DNA of 64,000 nucleotides from an uncultured Lachnospiraceae bacterium (GCA_947086895.1 CAMUAR010000004.1:37319-101318), one strand, 5' to 3'; positions 43,405-51,353 are shown, counted from the first letter of the stretch. The notes: a model not told the origin generated them from the sequence alone. Made by a program: numbers and translations.

Positions 43405-44349
43405 ATGGAAATTTTATGGCAGGTTTTGTTGTTGGTAGCAGGTTTTGTAATGCTGGTAAAGGGCGCAGACTGGTTTGTTGACGGTGCGGCAGGAATCGCA
43501 GAGCGTTTTGGGATACCGCAGCTTGTTATTGGTCTTACGATTGTCGCGATGGGAACAAGCGCGCCGGAGGCAGCAGTTAGCTTGTCGGCAGCATTTAAAG
43601 GAACCGCGGATATTACAATGGGGAATATTGTCGGAAGCAACATATTAAATATTTTAATTATTTTGGGTATTACTTCCGTTATTGTAGCAGTTGCAGTACA
43701 GCGGTCTACCGTAATTTATGAAACGCCGTTTATGATTGGAATTACTGTGCTTTTAATGATCTTTGGAATAACAGGCAATGTAGTAAGCCGTGTGGAAGGC
43801 GTTGTTTTATGGGGATTTTTTATTCTTTATCTCGCATACCTGCTTCGTATGACAAAACATCAGCAGACCGAGAAAAAAGAAAAAAAGGAAAAAGAAAAAG
43901 GAAATCTGTGGAAGCTTCTTTTGCTGGTTGTAGTTGGTTTAACACTTGTTGTGCTTGGAAGTGATGTAGCGGTGGATGCGGCGACCGCGCTTGCAAAAAT
44001 GGCAAAGATTTCAGATAAATTTATTGGGTTGACCGTTATCGCTCTCGGAACGTCTTTACCAGAACTTGTGACAAGTGTGTCAGCGGCGAGAAAAGGAAAG
44101 GCAGATATTGCGATCGGGAATATTGTCGGAAGCAATATTATGAATATTTTATTTGTGATCGGAACGACCGCACTGATTACTCCAGTGCCATTTGCGGCGG
44201 GATTTGTTACGGATATGCTGATTGCTGTTGTATCGGGCATACTGTTATTTATATGTATTTTTCGGACAAATAAATTGACCAGACCAGGAGGAGTTGTTAT
44301 GTTGCTTGGATATGCCGCTTATTTTGTTTATTTATGTGTCGGAAAATAA
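43405..44349 (+). CDS. calcium/sodium antiporter (CaCA family)
   Basis: 314 residues from ATG 43405 (GAGAGGCAAAGG upstream). About ten transmembrane segments in two inverted halves, each with an alpha repeat: GTSAPEAAVS plus GNIVGSNILNIL in the first half, and GTSLPELVTS plus GNIVGSNIMNIL in the second, linked by a Lys/Glu-rich loop near residue 160. This is the YrbG-like branch of cation/Ca2+ exchangers. The Mn2+-type riboswitch upstream suggests that Mn2+ or a related divalent ion may be among its physiological substrates; that is inference. Confidence 0.92.
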   Translation: MEILWQVLLLVAGFVMLVKGADWFVDGAAGIAERFGIPQLVIGLTIVAMGTSAPEAAVSLSAAFKGTADITMGNIVGSNILNILIILGITSVIVAVAVQRSTVIYETPFMIGITVLLMIFGITGNVVSRVEGVVLWGFFILYLAYLLRMTKHQQTEKKEKKEKEKGNLWKLLLLVVVGLTLVVLGSDVAVDAATALAKMAKISDKFIGLTVIALGTSLPELVTSVSAARKGKADIAIGNIVGSNIMNILFVIGTTALITPVPFAAGFVTDMLIAVVSGILLFICIFRTNKLTRPGGVVMLLGYAAYFVYLCVGK

Positions 44350-44442
44350 TGGTGGAAAAGAAACGCATAATATGTTAGACTGATAGTGAAAATGGTTAAG
44401 CAGTTCCAAGCTGGCAAGACTGCAATAAAGGATTGATATTTT

Positions 44443-45519
44443 ATGGAATCATTGGAACAGATTATGCGGAGAATTCATGTGCTGTTTGCCCGGTGCGAGC
44501 AGTATGGAGAAAAGACGGACAATAAAATTATTGTGCCAAAGAAAGAAGTTTTTCATTTACTTGAACAGCTTAATCTTGCTGTAATCGCCATGATGGATCA
44601 GTATGAGGGAACGAAAGAAAGCAGGGAGCGCGGGCTTGCAGATTACGAGCGCAGCAAAGAAAAACTGGTTGAAAAGGCACAGGAAAATGCAGATGATGTG
44701 TATGCCGCTTCGCTGATTTATACAGACAATATGTTAGAAGAAATTGAATCGATTGTCGAGGAGACAAAAGAAAATATGTGGGAGCAGTACGCTCGCATGG
44801 CAGAGCGTTTGGACGCGCAGGCAAAACTTTTGACAGAAAACCAGGAAGAGATCAAGCAGCAGTTAAATGCCATGGCGCAGGGAGGCAAGTACCTGCGTCT
44901 GATTGAGCGCGAGAACGCCCGCATCAAACAAAGGCAGGAAGAACTCGATTCCGAAGAAGACTATGAAGAAGAGGACGAGGAAACAATCGATGAGGAGGAC
45001 GAAGAAGAACCGTCAGAGTCCAATCAGGAGCAAGAAGATGAGGGGGAGATTGACTGGGATAATTTTGTGGTAGATATTACGGAAGAGTATGACGATATTG
45101 TAGGGGAAGCAAAAAAACCAAAATCAAAACCGAAAACAGTAAAAACAAAAAAGTCCAGCAGTGCGCCTGCAAAGAAACGGGCGAGAATGCTGCCGGATCT
45201 TGAGGCGGAGTGGGAGGCGGAAGCGCGTCCAGTAAAAAAAATAGGCACTGCTTTCTATGAGGATGTTGGTCAGTCTTATGATGAACCTGTCAGAAAGCAA
45301 AGTTATGAAATTAAGATAAACCAGGCGTATTTTGATCAGATTGGCGGAAGCTCTGCCGACTTGGACGCAGAATATTATCTGTGGAAGGCGCAGCAGGACG
45401 GAACCTCCGTGGATGAAGCGATTCTTGATGGTGAAAACAACAAAACAAAAGTGCAGGATCAACAGGATAAGAGAAAAAATAAAAAGGGAAACAAGAAGAA
45501 ATTTGGCAAACAAAGGTAA
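44443..45519 (+). CDS. uncharacterised coiled-coil protein with acidic and basic tails
   Basis: 358 residues. Residues 1-165 are helical, with a probable coiled coil (60-165) that carries many Glu, Lys and Gln. Residues about 168-205 are almost all Asp and Glu; residues about 225-250 are Lys/Ser/Ala/Pro-rich; residues about 265-320 are a Tyr-rich segment (QSYDEPVRKQSYEIKINQAY); the last 25 residues are strongly basic. The N-terminus resembles the DivIVA-like or 'ATPase subunit H'-like helices of Lachnospiraceae hypotheticals. No membrane segment or signal is seen. Function unknown; polyampholyte tails suggest nucleic acid or multi-protein contacts, as inference. Confidence 0.6.
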   Translation: MESLEQIMRRIHVLFARCEQYGEKTDNKIIVPKKEVFHLLEQLNLAVIAMMDQYEGTKESRERGLADYERSKEKLVEKAQENADDVYAASLIYTDNMLEEIESIVEETKENMWEQYARMAERLDAQAKLLTENQEEIKQQLNAMAQGGKYLRLIERENARIKQRQEELDSEEDYEEEDEETIDEEDEEEPSESNQEQEDEGEIDWDNFVVDITEEYDDIVGEAKKPKSKPKTVKTKKSSSAPAKKRARMLPDLEAEWEAEARPVKKIGTAFYEDVGQSYDEPVRKQSYEIKINQAYFDQIGGSSADLDAEYYLWKAQQDGTSVDEAILDGENNKTKVQDQQDKRKNKKGNKKKFGKQR

Positions 45520-45552
45520 AATATATTTTTTGCTGTTATACCTGGACATCAC

Positions 45553-45580
45553 TTGACATAAAATGAAAATTGGATATAAT
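45553..45580 (+). promoter_or_regulatory. promoter of the orphan attenuator/TM1266-like transcript
   Basis: Perfect TTGACA (45553-45558), 16-base spacer, perfect TATAAT (45575-45580). The start is near 45588, giving a leader of about 350 bases. Confidence 0.85.
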
Positions 45581-45652
45581 TAAGAAAAGCTGATGCAGAG
45601 GAATTATGCCGACGCGAAAGCGGGAAATATAAAAATAAAAAAATCGTTCTAA

Positions 45653-45775
45653 GGCACGAGGGTACGCCCCAAGTGGTAAGGCGGTGAGAAAAAATGAATG
45701 GAAAGCGCTGCAATCGGATTGTTCGGATGTACATTCGCTTGTTTTTCCCGTGCCTTTGGCGCGGGATTTTTTTTT
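45653..45775 (+). ncRNA. orphan structured leader with mutually exclusive terminator
   Basis: A closing helix pairs AAGGCACG-GGG (45653-45664) with CCCGTGCCTT (45747-45756). The same 3' strand forms the terminator stem CCCGTGCC/GGCGCGGG (45747-45765) followed by nine T residues. Only one can exist at a time, the layout of a transcriptional riboswitch or attenuator. The core includes a tRNA D-arm-like GCCCCAAGTGGTAAGGC and a long helix GAAAAA...GAATG/CATTC...TTTTTC. It lacks the T-box sequence and the cores of the SAM, TPP, FMN, cobalamin, glycine, lysine, purine and THF switches as I know them. Confidence 0.6.
45747..45775 (+). terminator. attenuator terminator of the orphan leader
   Basis: Stem CCCGTGCC/GGCGCGGG with a TTT loop (one T-G wobble), then ATTTTTTTTT. 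Confidence 0.88.
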
Positions 45776-45780
45776 ATGCG

Positions 45781-45912
45781 CACGCCCGCAAAAGGAAAAT
45801 AGTTGCTCCGCAACATGCGGGCGGCGCGACAAGTATCGGAGAAAAACGTTCCGCTGCTTGATTGTGAGAACACGCCCGCAAAAGGAAAATAGTTGCTCCG
45901 CAACATGCGGGC
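45781..45912 (+). repeat. two exact 42-bp hairpin repeats
   Basis: The 42-base unit beginning CACGCCCGCAAAAGGAAAAT is exactly repeated at 45781-45822 and 45871-45912 (period 90). Each folds as GCCCGC/GCGGGC with an inner TTGC/GCAA stem. Between the copies lies the AAGTATCGGA...TCCGCTGCTTGATTG segment shared with the 10.6 and 43.0 kb elements. Confidence 0.9.
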
Positions 45913-45940
45913 ATTAAATTGTGTATAAGGAGGTGAGGGA

Positions 45941-46192
45941 TTGGAGGATGAAAATAGAATTGCCCTGATTGGAATTATTGTGGAGGAGCCAAGTGCCGCG
46001 GAGCAAGTCAATCGTATTTTGCACGAGTTTGCAGAATATATTGTCGGGCGGATGGGGGTTCCATACAAACAAAGGAATATCAGCATTGTCAGCATTGTGA
46101 TTGATGCCCAAAACAATGTAATCAGTTCGCTTTCCGGCAAACTTGGGATGGTACATGGTATCCGGGTAAAAACGATGTATGCAAAACAATAA
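45941..46192 (+). CDS. TM1266-like ACT-fold protein, putative iron-only hydrogenase system regulator
   Basis: 83 residues with a TTG start, seven bases after AAGGAGG. The sequence NRIALIGIIVEEPSAAEQVNRIL through MGVPYKQRNISIVSIVIDAQNNVISSLSGKLGMVHGIRVK is the TM1266 family (small ACT-like/NikR-like fold), often encoded near [FeFe]-hydrogenase maturation genes and called a putative regulator. No DNA-binding domain is present. No hydrogenase gene lies in this window. Expression is probably set by the upstream orphan attenuator. Confidence 0.85.
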   Translation: MEDENRIALIGIIVEEPSAAEQVNRILHEFAEYIVGRMGVPYKQRNISIVSIVIDAQNNVISSLSGKLGMVHGIRVKTMYAKQ

Positions 46193-46216
46193 CGACAAAT
46201 TTTATAGGTAAGGCAG

Positions 46217-46241
46217 ACCATCCGTGTTGCTTGCGGATGGT
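46217..46241 (+). terminator. weak terminator after the TM1266-like gene
   Basis: Stem ACCATCCG/CGGATGGT with a 9-base loop, followed by TTTCATGTTC, which is a poor T-run. Confidence 0.45.
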
Positions 46242-46309
46242 TTCATGTTCAAAAAGGTTTGGAGAATTTCTGAGTTTTGAGATCGTCTATAATTTAAGAA
46301 AGGAGAACA

Positions 46310-46342
46310 GCACTTTTTCCGCAAAAAAGCGGATTTTGGTGC
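46310..46342 (+). other. stem-loop between Shine-Dalgarno and start of the lipoprotein gene
   Basis: GCAC/GTGC outside and CCGC/GCGG inside form a hairpin directly after AAAGGAGAACA (46299-46309) and directly before TTG 46343. Folding would bring the ribosome binding site within about 4 bases of the TTG. Confidence 0.5.
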
Positions 46343-46354
46343 TTGTCGAAATTT

Positions 46355-47521
46355 ATGAGATCAAAATTTATAAAATTAAAGAAAAGTTTAAAGCAGCATA
46401 CCGCTGCACTGGCGCTTGGTTTTGCGATGATAATGGTGATATTTGCAGGATGCGGAACAAAGAAAGATCAGAACAATCAGGATATTACGCCAAGTCCAAC
46501 CCCGGAAGGATGGGTGCGGCCGACCATAGCTGCACCGACGACAGATCCAGATGCACCTACTCCAACTATAGTGCCGGGAACGGAACAGACGGAGAATGAA
46601 AATCCTGATGTACTGCCGCAGGAAAAAATAGAAATTTCGGTTGCGGCGTTAAAAGGACCAACTGCGATTGGTATGGTAGGATTGATGGAAAATGCAGAAA
46701 ATAATTTGACGACAAATCATTATAATTTTACAATCGCTGGTACGGCAGACGAATTGACAGCAAATATAATAAAGGGGGAGATTCAGATTGCTGCGGTTCC
46801 ATGCAACCTTGCAAGTGTGCTTTATAACAAGACAGGCGGTGCAGTACAGCTCGCAGCGATCAATACGACAAGTGTTCTTTATATTGTTGAAACAGGAGAG
46901 AGCATTCAGTCTGTGGAAGATTTGAAAGGGCGGACAATTTATTCAACCGGAAAGGGAACAACACCAGAATACACATTAAATTATCTTCTGCGCACAGCGG
47001 GGATTGACCCGGAAAAAGACGTGACAATTGAGTATAAGTCGGAGGCAGCTGAGGTTGCAGCGCTTTTAGCAGAAAGTGAAAATGCAGTTGCAATGCTTCC
47101 GCAGCCTTATGTCACCGTTGCAATGACACAGAATAATAAACTTCGGATTGCATTGGATGTCGCAGCAGAATGGGAAAAGTATGCAAATGACAAAAGTTCC
47201 GTTGTGACAGGCGTTGTATTGATAAATAAAAAATTTGCCGAGGAAAATAAGGAGGCAGTGGATGCGTTTCTTACGGAATATGCAGCTTCAACAAAGTATG
47301 TGACAGAAAATGTGGAAGCCGCCGCACAACTTGTAGAACAGTATGATATTGTCAAAGCTGCTGTAGCGACAAAGGCGATTCCGTACTGCAATATTGTATT
47401 TATAACCGGTGAAGAAATGCAGACAAAAGTGAGCGGTTATTTAAAGGTACTGTTTGACCAGGAACCAGCAAGCATCGGCGGAGCAATGCCGGAAGAAGAT
47501 TTTTATTATACATTGCCTTGA
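46355..47521 (+). CDS. ABC-transporter substrate-binding lipoprotein (NMT1/THI5-like)
   Basis: 388 residues from ATG 46355 (392 from the TTG at 46343, which a folded leader hairpin may favour). Basic N-terminus, hydrophobic stretch and lipobox IFAGC (Cys about residue 33) mark a lipoprotein on the outer face of the membrane. A Pro/Thr-rich linker precedes the binding domain (about 80-388), which looks like the NMT1/THI5/SsuA type: GPTAIGMVGLMENA; IKGEIQIAAVPCNLASVLYNKTGG; DLKGRTIYSTGKGTTPEYTL; EYKSEAAEVAALLA. Such proteins bind thiamine precursors, taurine or sulfonates, among others. No permease or ATPase is adjacent, and no TPP riboswitch precedes it, so the ligand is unknown. Confidence 0.85.
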   Translation: MRSKFIKLKKSLKQHTAALALGFAMIMVIFAGCGTKKDQNNQDITPSPTPEGWVRPTIAAPTTDPDAPTPTIVPGTEQTENENPDVLPQEKIEISVAALKGPTAIGMVGLMENAENNLTTNHYNFTIAGTADELTANIIKGEIQIAAVPCNLASVLYNKTGGAVQLAAINTTSVLYIVETGESIQSVEDLKGRTIYSTGKGTTPEYTLNYLLRTAGIDPEKDVTIEYKSEAAEVAALLAESENAVAMLPQPYVTVAMTQNNKLRIALDVAAEWEKYANDKSSVVTGVVLINKKFAEENKEAVDAFLTEYAASTKYVTENVEAAAQLVEQYDIVKAAVATKAIPYCNIVFITGEEMQTKVSGYLKVLFDQEPASIGGAMPEEDFYYTLP

Positions 47522-47597
47522 CAAAATGAATCGATTAAGTTAAAATCGAACTATTCATAATTATTTCGATTTGTCAAGAAATTTTTGTAGTATCAAA

Positions 47598-47826
47598 CAT
47601 GGCAGTGAAGAGGATTAGTATGTTTGGCGGTCATAACAGAGAAGGGGGATTTGGTGAAAACCCTTATGATGCGCAGGCAGAACCGGCCTTGGAGCTTCTT
47701 CGTGAAAGCGAAGCGCATTCCAGCGTTATCAGGAACAAAAAAAGAGGGCTGTCGCAAGATGGTCAATTTGGGTGGTACCGCCGAGATATTCGGTCCCTTA
47801 TCGCAAGATAGGGGACTGTTTTTTTG
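47598..47826 (+). promoter_or_regulatory. T-box leader controlling proS
   Basis: Stem I features are present: AGAGAAGGGGG and GGTGAAAACC, the distal loop region, and a candidate Pro specifier codon CCG (47683-47685, in CAGAACCGGCC). The T-box sequence TGGGTGGTACCGCC is at 47769-47782. It reads uncharged tRNA-Pro and then blocks the terminator, raising proS expression. The specifier choice is inference; the T-box sequence itself is unambiguous. Confidence 0.93.
47793..47826 (+). terminator. T-box terminator
   Basis: Stem GTCCCTTATC/GATAGGGGAC with a GCAA loop, followed by TGTTTTTTT. Confidence 0.9.
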
Positions 47827-48125
47827 CATACGGACGCGGAAAGGAAATTAGCGTCCGGCATGTAAGCAACCTGATTCAGCACAAGCGTTCAAGGGAAATA
47901 TATGGAGAAGCAGAGGAAAGCCAAGGAACCTGATTGTACACAGGCGTTCAGGGGAAAAGATGCGCGGCGGGTGGAAAACTTTACTGCTTGGTTGTACCAT
48001 TCAAAAAATATCTTAAGAATTCGTTTCTGACGCAGTGCGAAAAGCGGAGTAATGGAGAGACTTTCCCGTTCGGTTGTGCAGGAACGCAAGCAGAAAAAAT
48101 TTTTTCTGCTTGATTATGTATGTAG
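47827..48125 (+). repeat. degenerate hairpin repeats in the proS leader
   Basis: After the T-box terminator, CGGACGC/GCGTCCG (47831-47857) begins a series of decayed units, each ending in a CCTGATTCAGC, CCTGATTGTACA, CTGCTTGGTTGTACC or CTGCTTGATTATG variant, often followed by a GCGTTC-like block. The endings match those of the elements at 10.6, 43.0 and 45.8 kb. No reading frame here has support. Confidence 0.55.
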
Positions 48126-48153
48126 GTTTAAAAATAAAAAAAGGAAAGGAAAA

Positions 48154-48207
48154 GCTAACTTAGATGAATTGTCATCTGGCGTATGTACGGCTGCATACGT
48201 TTTTAGC
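48154..48207 (+). other. three-way-junction RNA just upstream of the proS start
   Basis: Outer stem GCTAA/TTAGC encloses two hairpins, AGATGA/TCATCT (ATTG loop) and CGTATG/CATACG. It lies between a purine-rich AAGGAAAGGAAAA and the ATG at 48219. Confidence 0.5.
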
Positions 48208-48218
48208 AGCAGAAAAAA

Positions 48219-49652
48219 ATGGGAAATGACAAAAAGCTTGTGGAAGAGATTACTTCCATGGAGGAAGACTTCGCGCAATGGTATACGGATGTGGTAAAAA
48301 AGGCGGAGCTTGTAGAATATTCCGGCGTGCGCGGCTGCACGATTTTTCGTCCAGCGGGTTACGCGATCTGGGAATTGATTCAGAAGGAGCTGGACGCCCG
48401 TTTTAAAGAGGTTGGTGTAGAGAATGTTTATATGCCGATGTTTATTCCTGAGAGCCTTTTGCAAAAAGAAAAAGATCATGTGGAAGGGTTTGCACCAGAA
48501 GTAGCATGGGTGACTCACGGCGGCGGAGAACAGCTTCAGGAACGACTTTGTGTGCGACCGACTTCAGAGACTATATTCTGTGATTTTTATGCTAAAATTA
48601 TCGAATCTTACCGCGATCTGCCAAAGGTATATAATCAGTGGTGTTCAGTAGTGCGCTGGGAAAAAACAACACGTCCATTTCTGCGCACAATGGAATTTTT
48701 ATGGCAGGAGGGTCATACAGCGCACGCTACTGCAGAGGAAGCCGAGGAGCGCACAATACAGATGCTGAATTTATATGCGGACTTCTGCGAGGAAGTTCTT
48801 GCAATTCCGATGGTAAAGGGAAAAAAGACAGACAAAGAAAAATTTGCGGGCGCGGAGGCAACTTATACAATCGAGGCGCTGATGCATGACGGAAAAGCGC
48901 TTCAGTCCGGCACAAGCCATAATTTTGGCGATGGTTTTGCGAAAGCGTTCGAGATTCAGTATACCGATAAAGATAATACATTAAAATATGTGCATCAGAC
49001 GTCATGGGGTATGACAACACGTCTGATTGGCGCAATTATTATGGTACATGGCGACAACAGCGGGCTTGTACTGCCGCCGATGGTAGCGCCGACCCAGATT
49101 ATGATTATTCCAATTCAGCAGAAAAAAGAGGGAGTTTTAGAGAAAGCTGCCGAAGTAAAAGAAAAACTTGGCGCGTTCCGTGTTAAAGTGGATGATTCTG
49201 ACAAGTCGCCGGGCTGGAAATTTTCTGAGCAGGAGATGAGAGGAATTCCGCTGCGCATTGAGATTGGACCGAAAGATATCGCGGCAAATCAGGCGGTTAT
49301 TGTGCGCCGGGATACTAGAGAAAAGACGATCGTATCGCTTGATGAAATCGATAAGAGAGCGGGAGAGATTTTAAGTGCAATGCAGAAAGAAATGTTAGAA
49401 CGCGCCCGCGCACACAGGGACGCTCATACTTATGAGGCGCATAACACGGAAGAATTTGCGGATATTGTAGCAAATAAGCCGGGTTTTGTAAAAGCAATGT
49501 GGTGCGGTGAGCGCGCTTGCGAGGATGAAATAAAAGAGAAAACAGGAGCGACCTCGCGCTGTATGCCATTTGAACAAAAGCATATTGCAGATACCTGCGT
49601 CTGCTGTGGGAAACCGGCAAGAGCGATGGTTTATTGGGGAAAAGCATATTGA
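48219..49652 (+). CDS. proS: prolyl-tRNA synthetase, short (type 3) form
   Basis: 477 residues, class II synthetase of the archaeal/eukaryal-like type lacking the editing insertion. Motifs: [13 protein letters not shown] (motif 1), the [15 protein letters not shown] and [24 protein letters not shown] regions (motif 2), and [19 protein letters not shown] (motif 3). The anticodon-binding domain follows from about residue 295, and a C-terminal Cys-containing domain ([20 protein letters not shown]) ends in YWGKAY, typical of this group. It charges tRNA-Pro. The ribosome binding site is weak, but the N-terminus [19 protein letters not shown] supports this start. The T-box leader controls it. Confidence 0.96.
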   Translation: MGNDKKLVEEITSMEEDFAQWYTDVVKKAELVEYSGVRGCTIFRPAGYAIWELIQKELDARFKEVGVENVYMPMFIPESLLQKEKDHVEGFAPEVAWVTHGGGEQLQERLCVRPTSETIFCDFYAKIIESYRDLPKVYNQWCSVVRWEKTTRPFLRTMEFLWQEGHTAHATAEEAEERTIQMLNLYADFCEEVLAIPMVKGKKTDKEKFAGAEATYTIEALMHDGKALQSGTSHNFGDGFAKAFEIQYTDKDNTLKYVHQTSWGMTTRLIGAIIMVHGDNSGLVLPPMVAPTQIMIIPIQQKKEGVLEKAAEVKEKLGAFRVKVDDSDKSPGWKFSEQEMRGIPLRIEIGPKDIAANQAVIVRRDTREKTIVSLDEIDKRAGEILSAMQKEMLERARAHRDAHTYEAHNTEEFADIVANKPGFVKAMWCGERACEDEIKEKTGATSRCMPFEQKHIADTCVCCGKPARAMVYWGKAY

Positions 49653-49847
49653 TATAGACAAAAAACCGTGCGGAAAAGGGAAGTTTTATTTTTGTATACA
49701 GGAACGTAAATAGGCGTATTTCGTTTGTTTGAGAAAACAGATTGTTGTAAGGAATGTGAAACCAGAAGGCGTGCTGTGCTGTTGTCTTGTAGCGCAGAAC
49801 AAGATAACAGCATAAAAAGAAGTAGAAAATGAGAGGAGAAGCGAAGC

Positions 49848-51302
49848 ATGACGGATTCGAATTTAACCTTGTTGACCGATTTTTACGAATTGACTATGAT
49901 GCAGGGGTATTTGAAAAACAAGGCGAACGAAACGGTTGTTTTTGATGCATTTTACCGCACAAATCCAGATGGAAACGGCTATGCTGTCTGCTGCGGGCTT
50001 GCCCAGGTTATTGATTATATTAAAAATCTCCATTTTGATAAAGAGGATATAGAATACCTTCGCAGTCTTAACACGTTCGATCAGGAATTTTTAGATTATT
50101 TGGAAAATTTTCGCTTTACCGGCGATATTTATGCTGTTCCTGAAGGAACGGTTGTATTTCCAATGGAGCCGTTAGTAAAAGTGATTGCGCCGATTATGGA
50201 AGCGCAGCTTGTAGAAACGGCAATTTTAAATATTGTAAATCATCAGAGCTTAATTGCGACAAAAGCAGCGCGCGTATGTTATGCGGCGCGCGGCGAGGGC
50301 GTTATGGAATTTGGTCTGCGGCGCGCGCAGGGACCGGACGCCGGCACTTACGGCGCACGAGCTGCTGTAATTGGCGGATGCATCGGAACCAGCAATGTGC
50401 TCTGTGCGAAAATGTTTCAAGTTCCAGCACTTGGCACGCACGCACACAGCTGGATTATGAGTTTTGAAGATGAGTTGACTGCATTCCGCAAATATGCTGA
50501 GATGTACCCGCAAAATGCAACTTTGCTTGTCGATACTTATGATACGCTGCGCTCCGGCGTACCAAATGCAATCCGTGTGTTTACAGAACTTCGGGACGCG
50601 GGAAAAATGCCGGAAAAATACGGGATTCGTCTGGATAGCGGAGATTTGGCTTACCTTTCGAAAAAAGCAAGAACTATGTTGGATGAAGCAGGATTTACGG
50701 ATGCGTCAATCTGCGCGTCAAGTGATCTGGATGAATATTTGATTGATTCGCTGAAAACACAGGGCGCGGCAATCAACTCATGGGGAGTTGGTACAAATTT
50801 AATCACAAGTAAAGACTGCCCGGCGTTTGGCGGTGTATATAAGCTGGCGGCGATCAAGAGAGATGGAAAATTTATTCCAAAAATCAAGTTGTCCGAGAAC
50901 CAGTGGAAAATCACAAATCCAGGCAATAAAACAATTTATCGTATTTACGACAAAGAGACTGGCAAAATCCGGGCGGACTTAATTGCTCTGGTTGATGAAA
51001 AATATAATGAGAGTGATCCTCTGCTTTTGTTTGATCCGATTGCAACTTGGAAAAAAACATATTTGGAACCGGGAACTTACACAATGAAGGAAATCTTAGT
51101 TCCAATATTTTTAAATGGAGAATGCGTTTATACTTCCCCGTCTGTAATGGAATTGCGGGATTACTGTACAAGGGAAAAAAATACGCTTTGGGAAGAGACA
51201 AAGCGTCTTATAAATCCACAGGAAGTCTATGTCGATTTGTCCAATGAACTTTATCAGATGAAGCGGCAGCTGCTTGAGGGAATGGGACGGCGCGTGCAGT
51301 AG
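49848..51302 (+). CDS. pncB: nicotinate phosphoribosyltransferase
   Basis: 484 residues. NLTLLTDFYELTMMQGYLK is the conserved N-terminus; GVMEFGLRRAQGPDAG, GTHAHSWIMSF (region of the phosphorylatable His) and IRLDSGDLAYLSKKAR are the family's PRPP and nicotinate site segments. The enzyme makes nicotinate mononucleotide from nicotinate and PRPP in NAD salvage. The length fits the clostridial PncB2 type. A GAGAGGAGAAG precedes the ATG. The histidine-phosphatase gene follows 51 bases downstream, probably in one transcript. Confidence 0.95.
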   Translation: MTDSNLTLLTDFYELTMMQGYLKNKANETVVFDAFYRTNPDGNGYAVCCGLAQVIDYIKNLHFDKEDIEYLRSLNTFDQEFLDYLENFRFTGDIYAVPEGTVVFPMEPLVKVIAPIMEAQLVETAILNIVNHQSLIATKAARVCYAARGEGVMEFGLRRAQGPDAGTYGARAAVIGGCIGTSNVLCAKMFQVPALGTHAHSWIMSFEDELTAFRKYAEMYPQNATLLVDTYDTLRSGVPNAIRVFTELRDAGKMPEKYGIRLDSGDLAYLSKKARTMLDEAGFTDASICASSDLDEYLIDSLKTQGAAINSWGVGTNLITSKDCPAFGGVYKLAAIKRDGKFIPKIKLSENQWKITNPGNKTIYRIYDKETGKIRADLIALVDEKYNESDPLLLFDPIATWKKTYLEPGTYTMKEILVPIFLNGECVYTSPSVMELRDYCTREKNTLWEETKRLINPQEVYVDLSNELYQMKRQLLEGMGRRVQ

Positions 51303-51353
51303 GCAGAAAATAAATAGCTTTATAATAAAATTTAGAATAGGAAGCACAGAAAG

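Noticed and set aside
45653..45756. tRNA gene suggested by GCCCCAAGTGGTAAGGC and complementary ends
   Set aside because: No anticodon stem, no T-arm pairing around TTCGGAT, and the 3' strand runs straight into a terminator. Treated as an attenuator instead.
45781..45912. CRISPR array
   Set aside because: Only two copies, each self-complementary, with a related element rather than a unique spacer between, and no cas genes.
46193..46354. TPP riboswitch before the NMT1/THI5-like lipoprotein
   Set aside because: The CTGAGA and ACCTGA(T) core elements are absent.
47542..47580. Terminator after the lipoprotein gene (AAATCGAA/TTCGATTT)
   Set aside because: AT-rich 8-bp arms with a long loop and no T-run; not enough to call.
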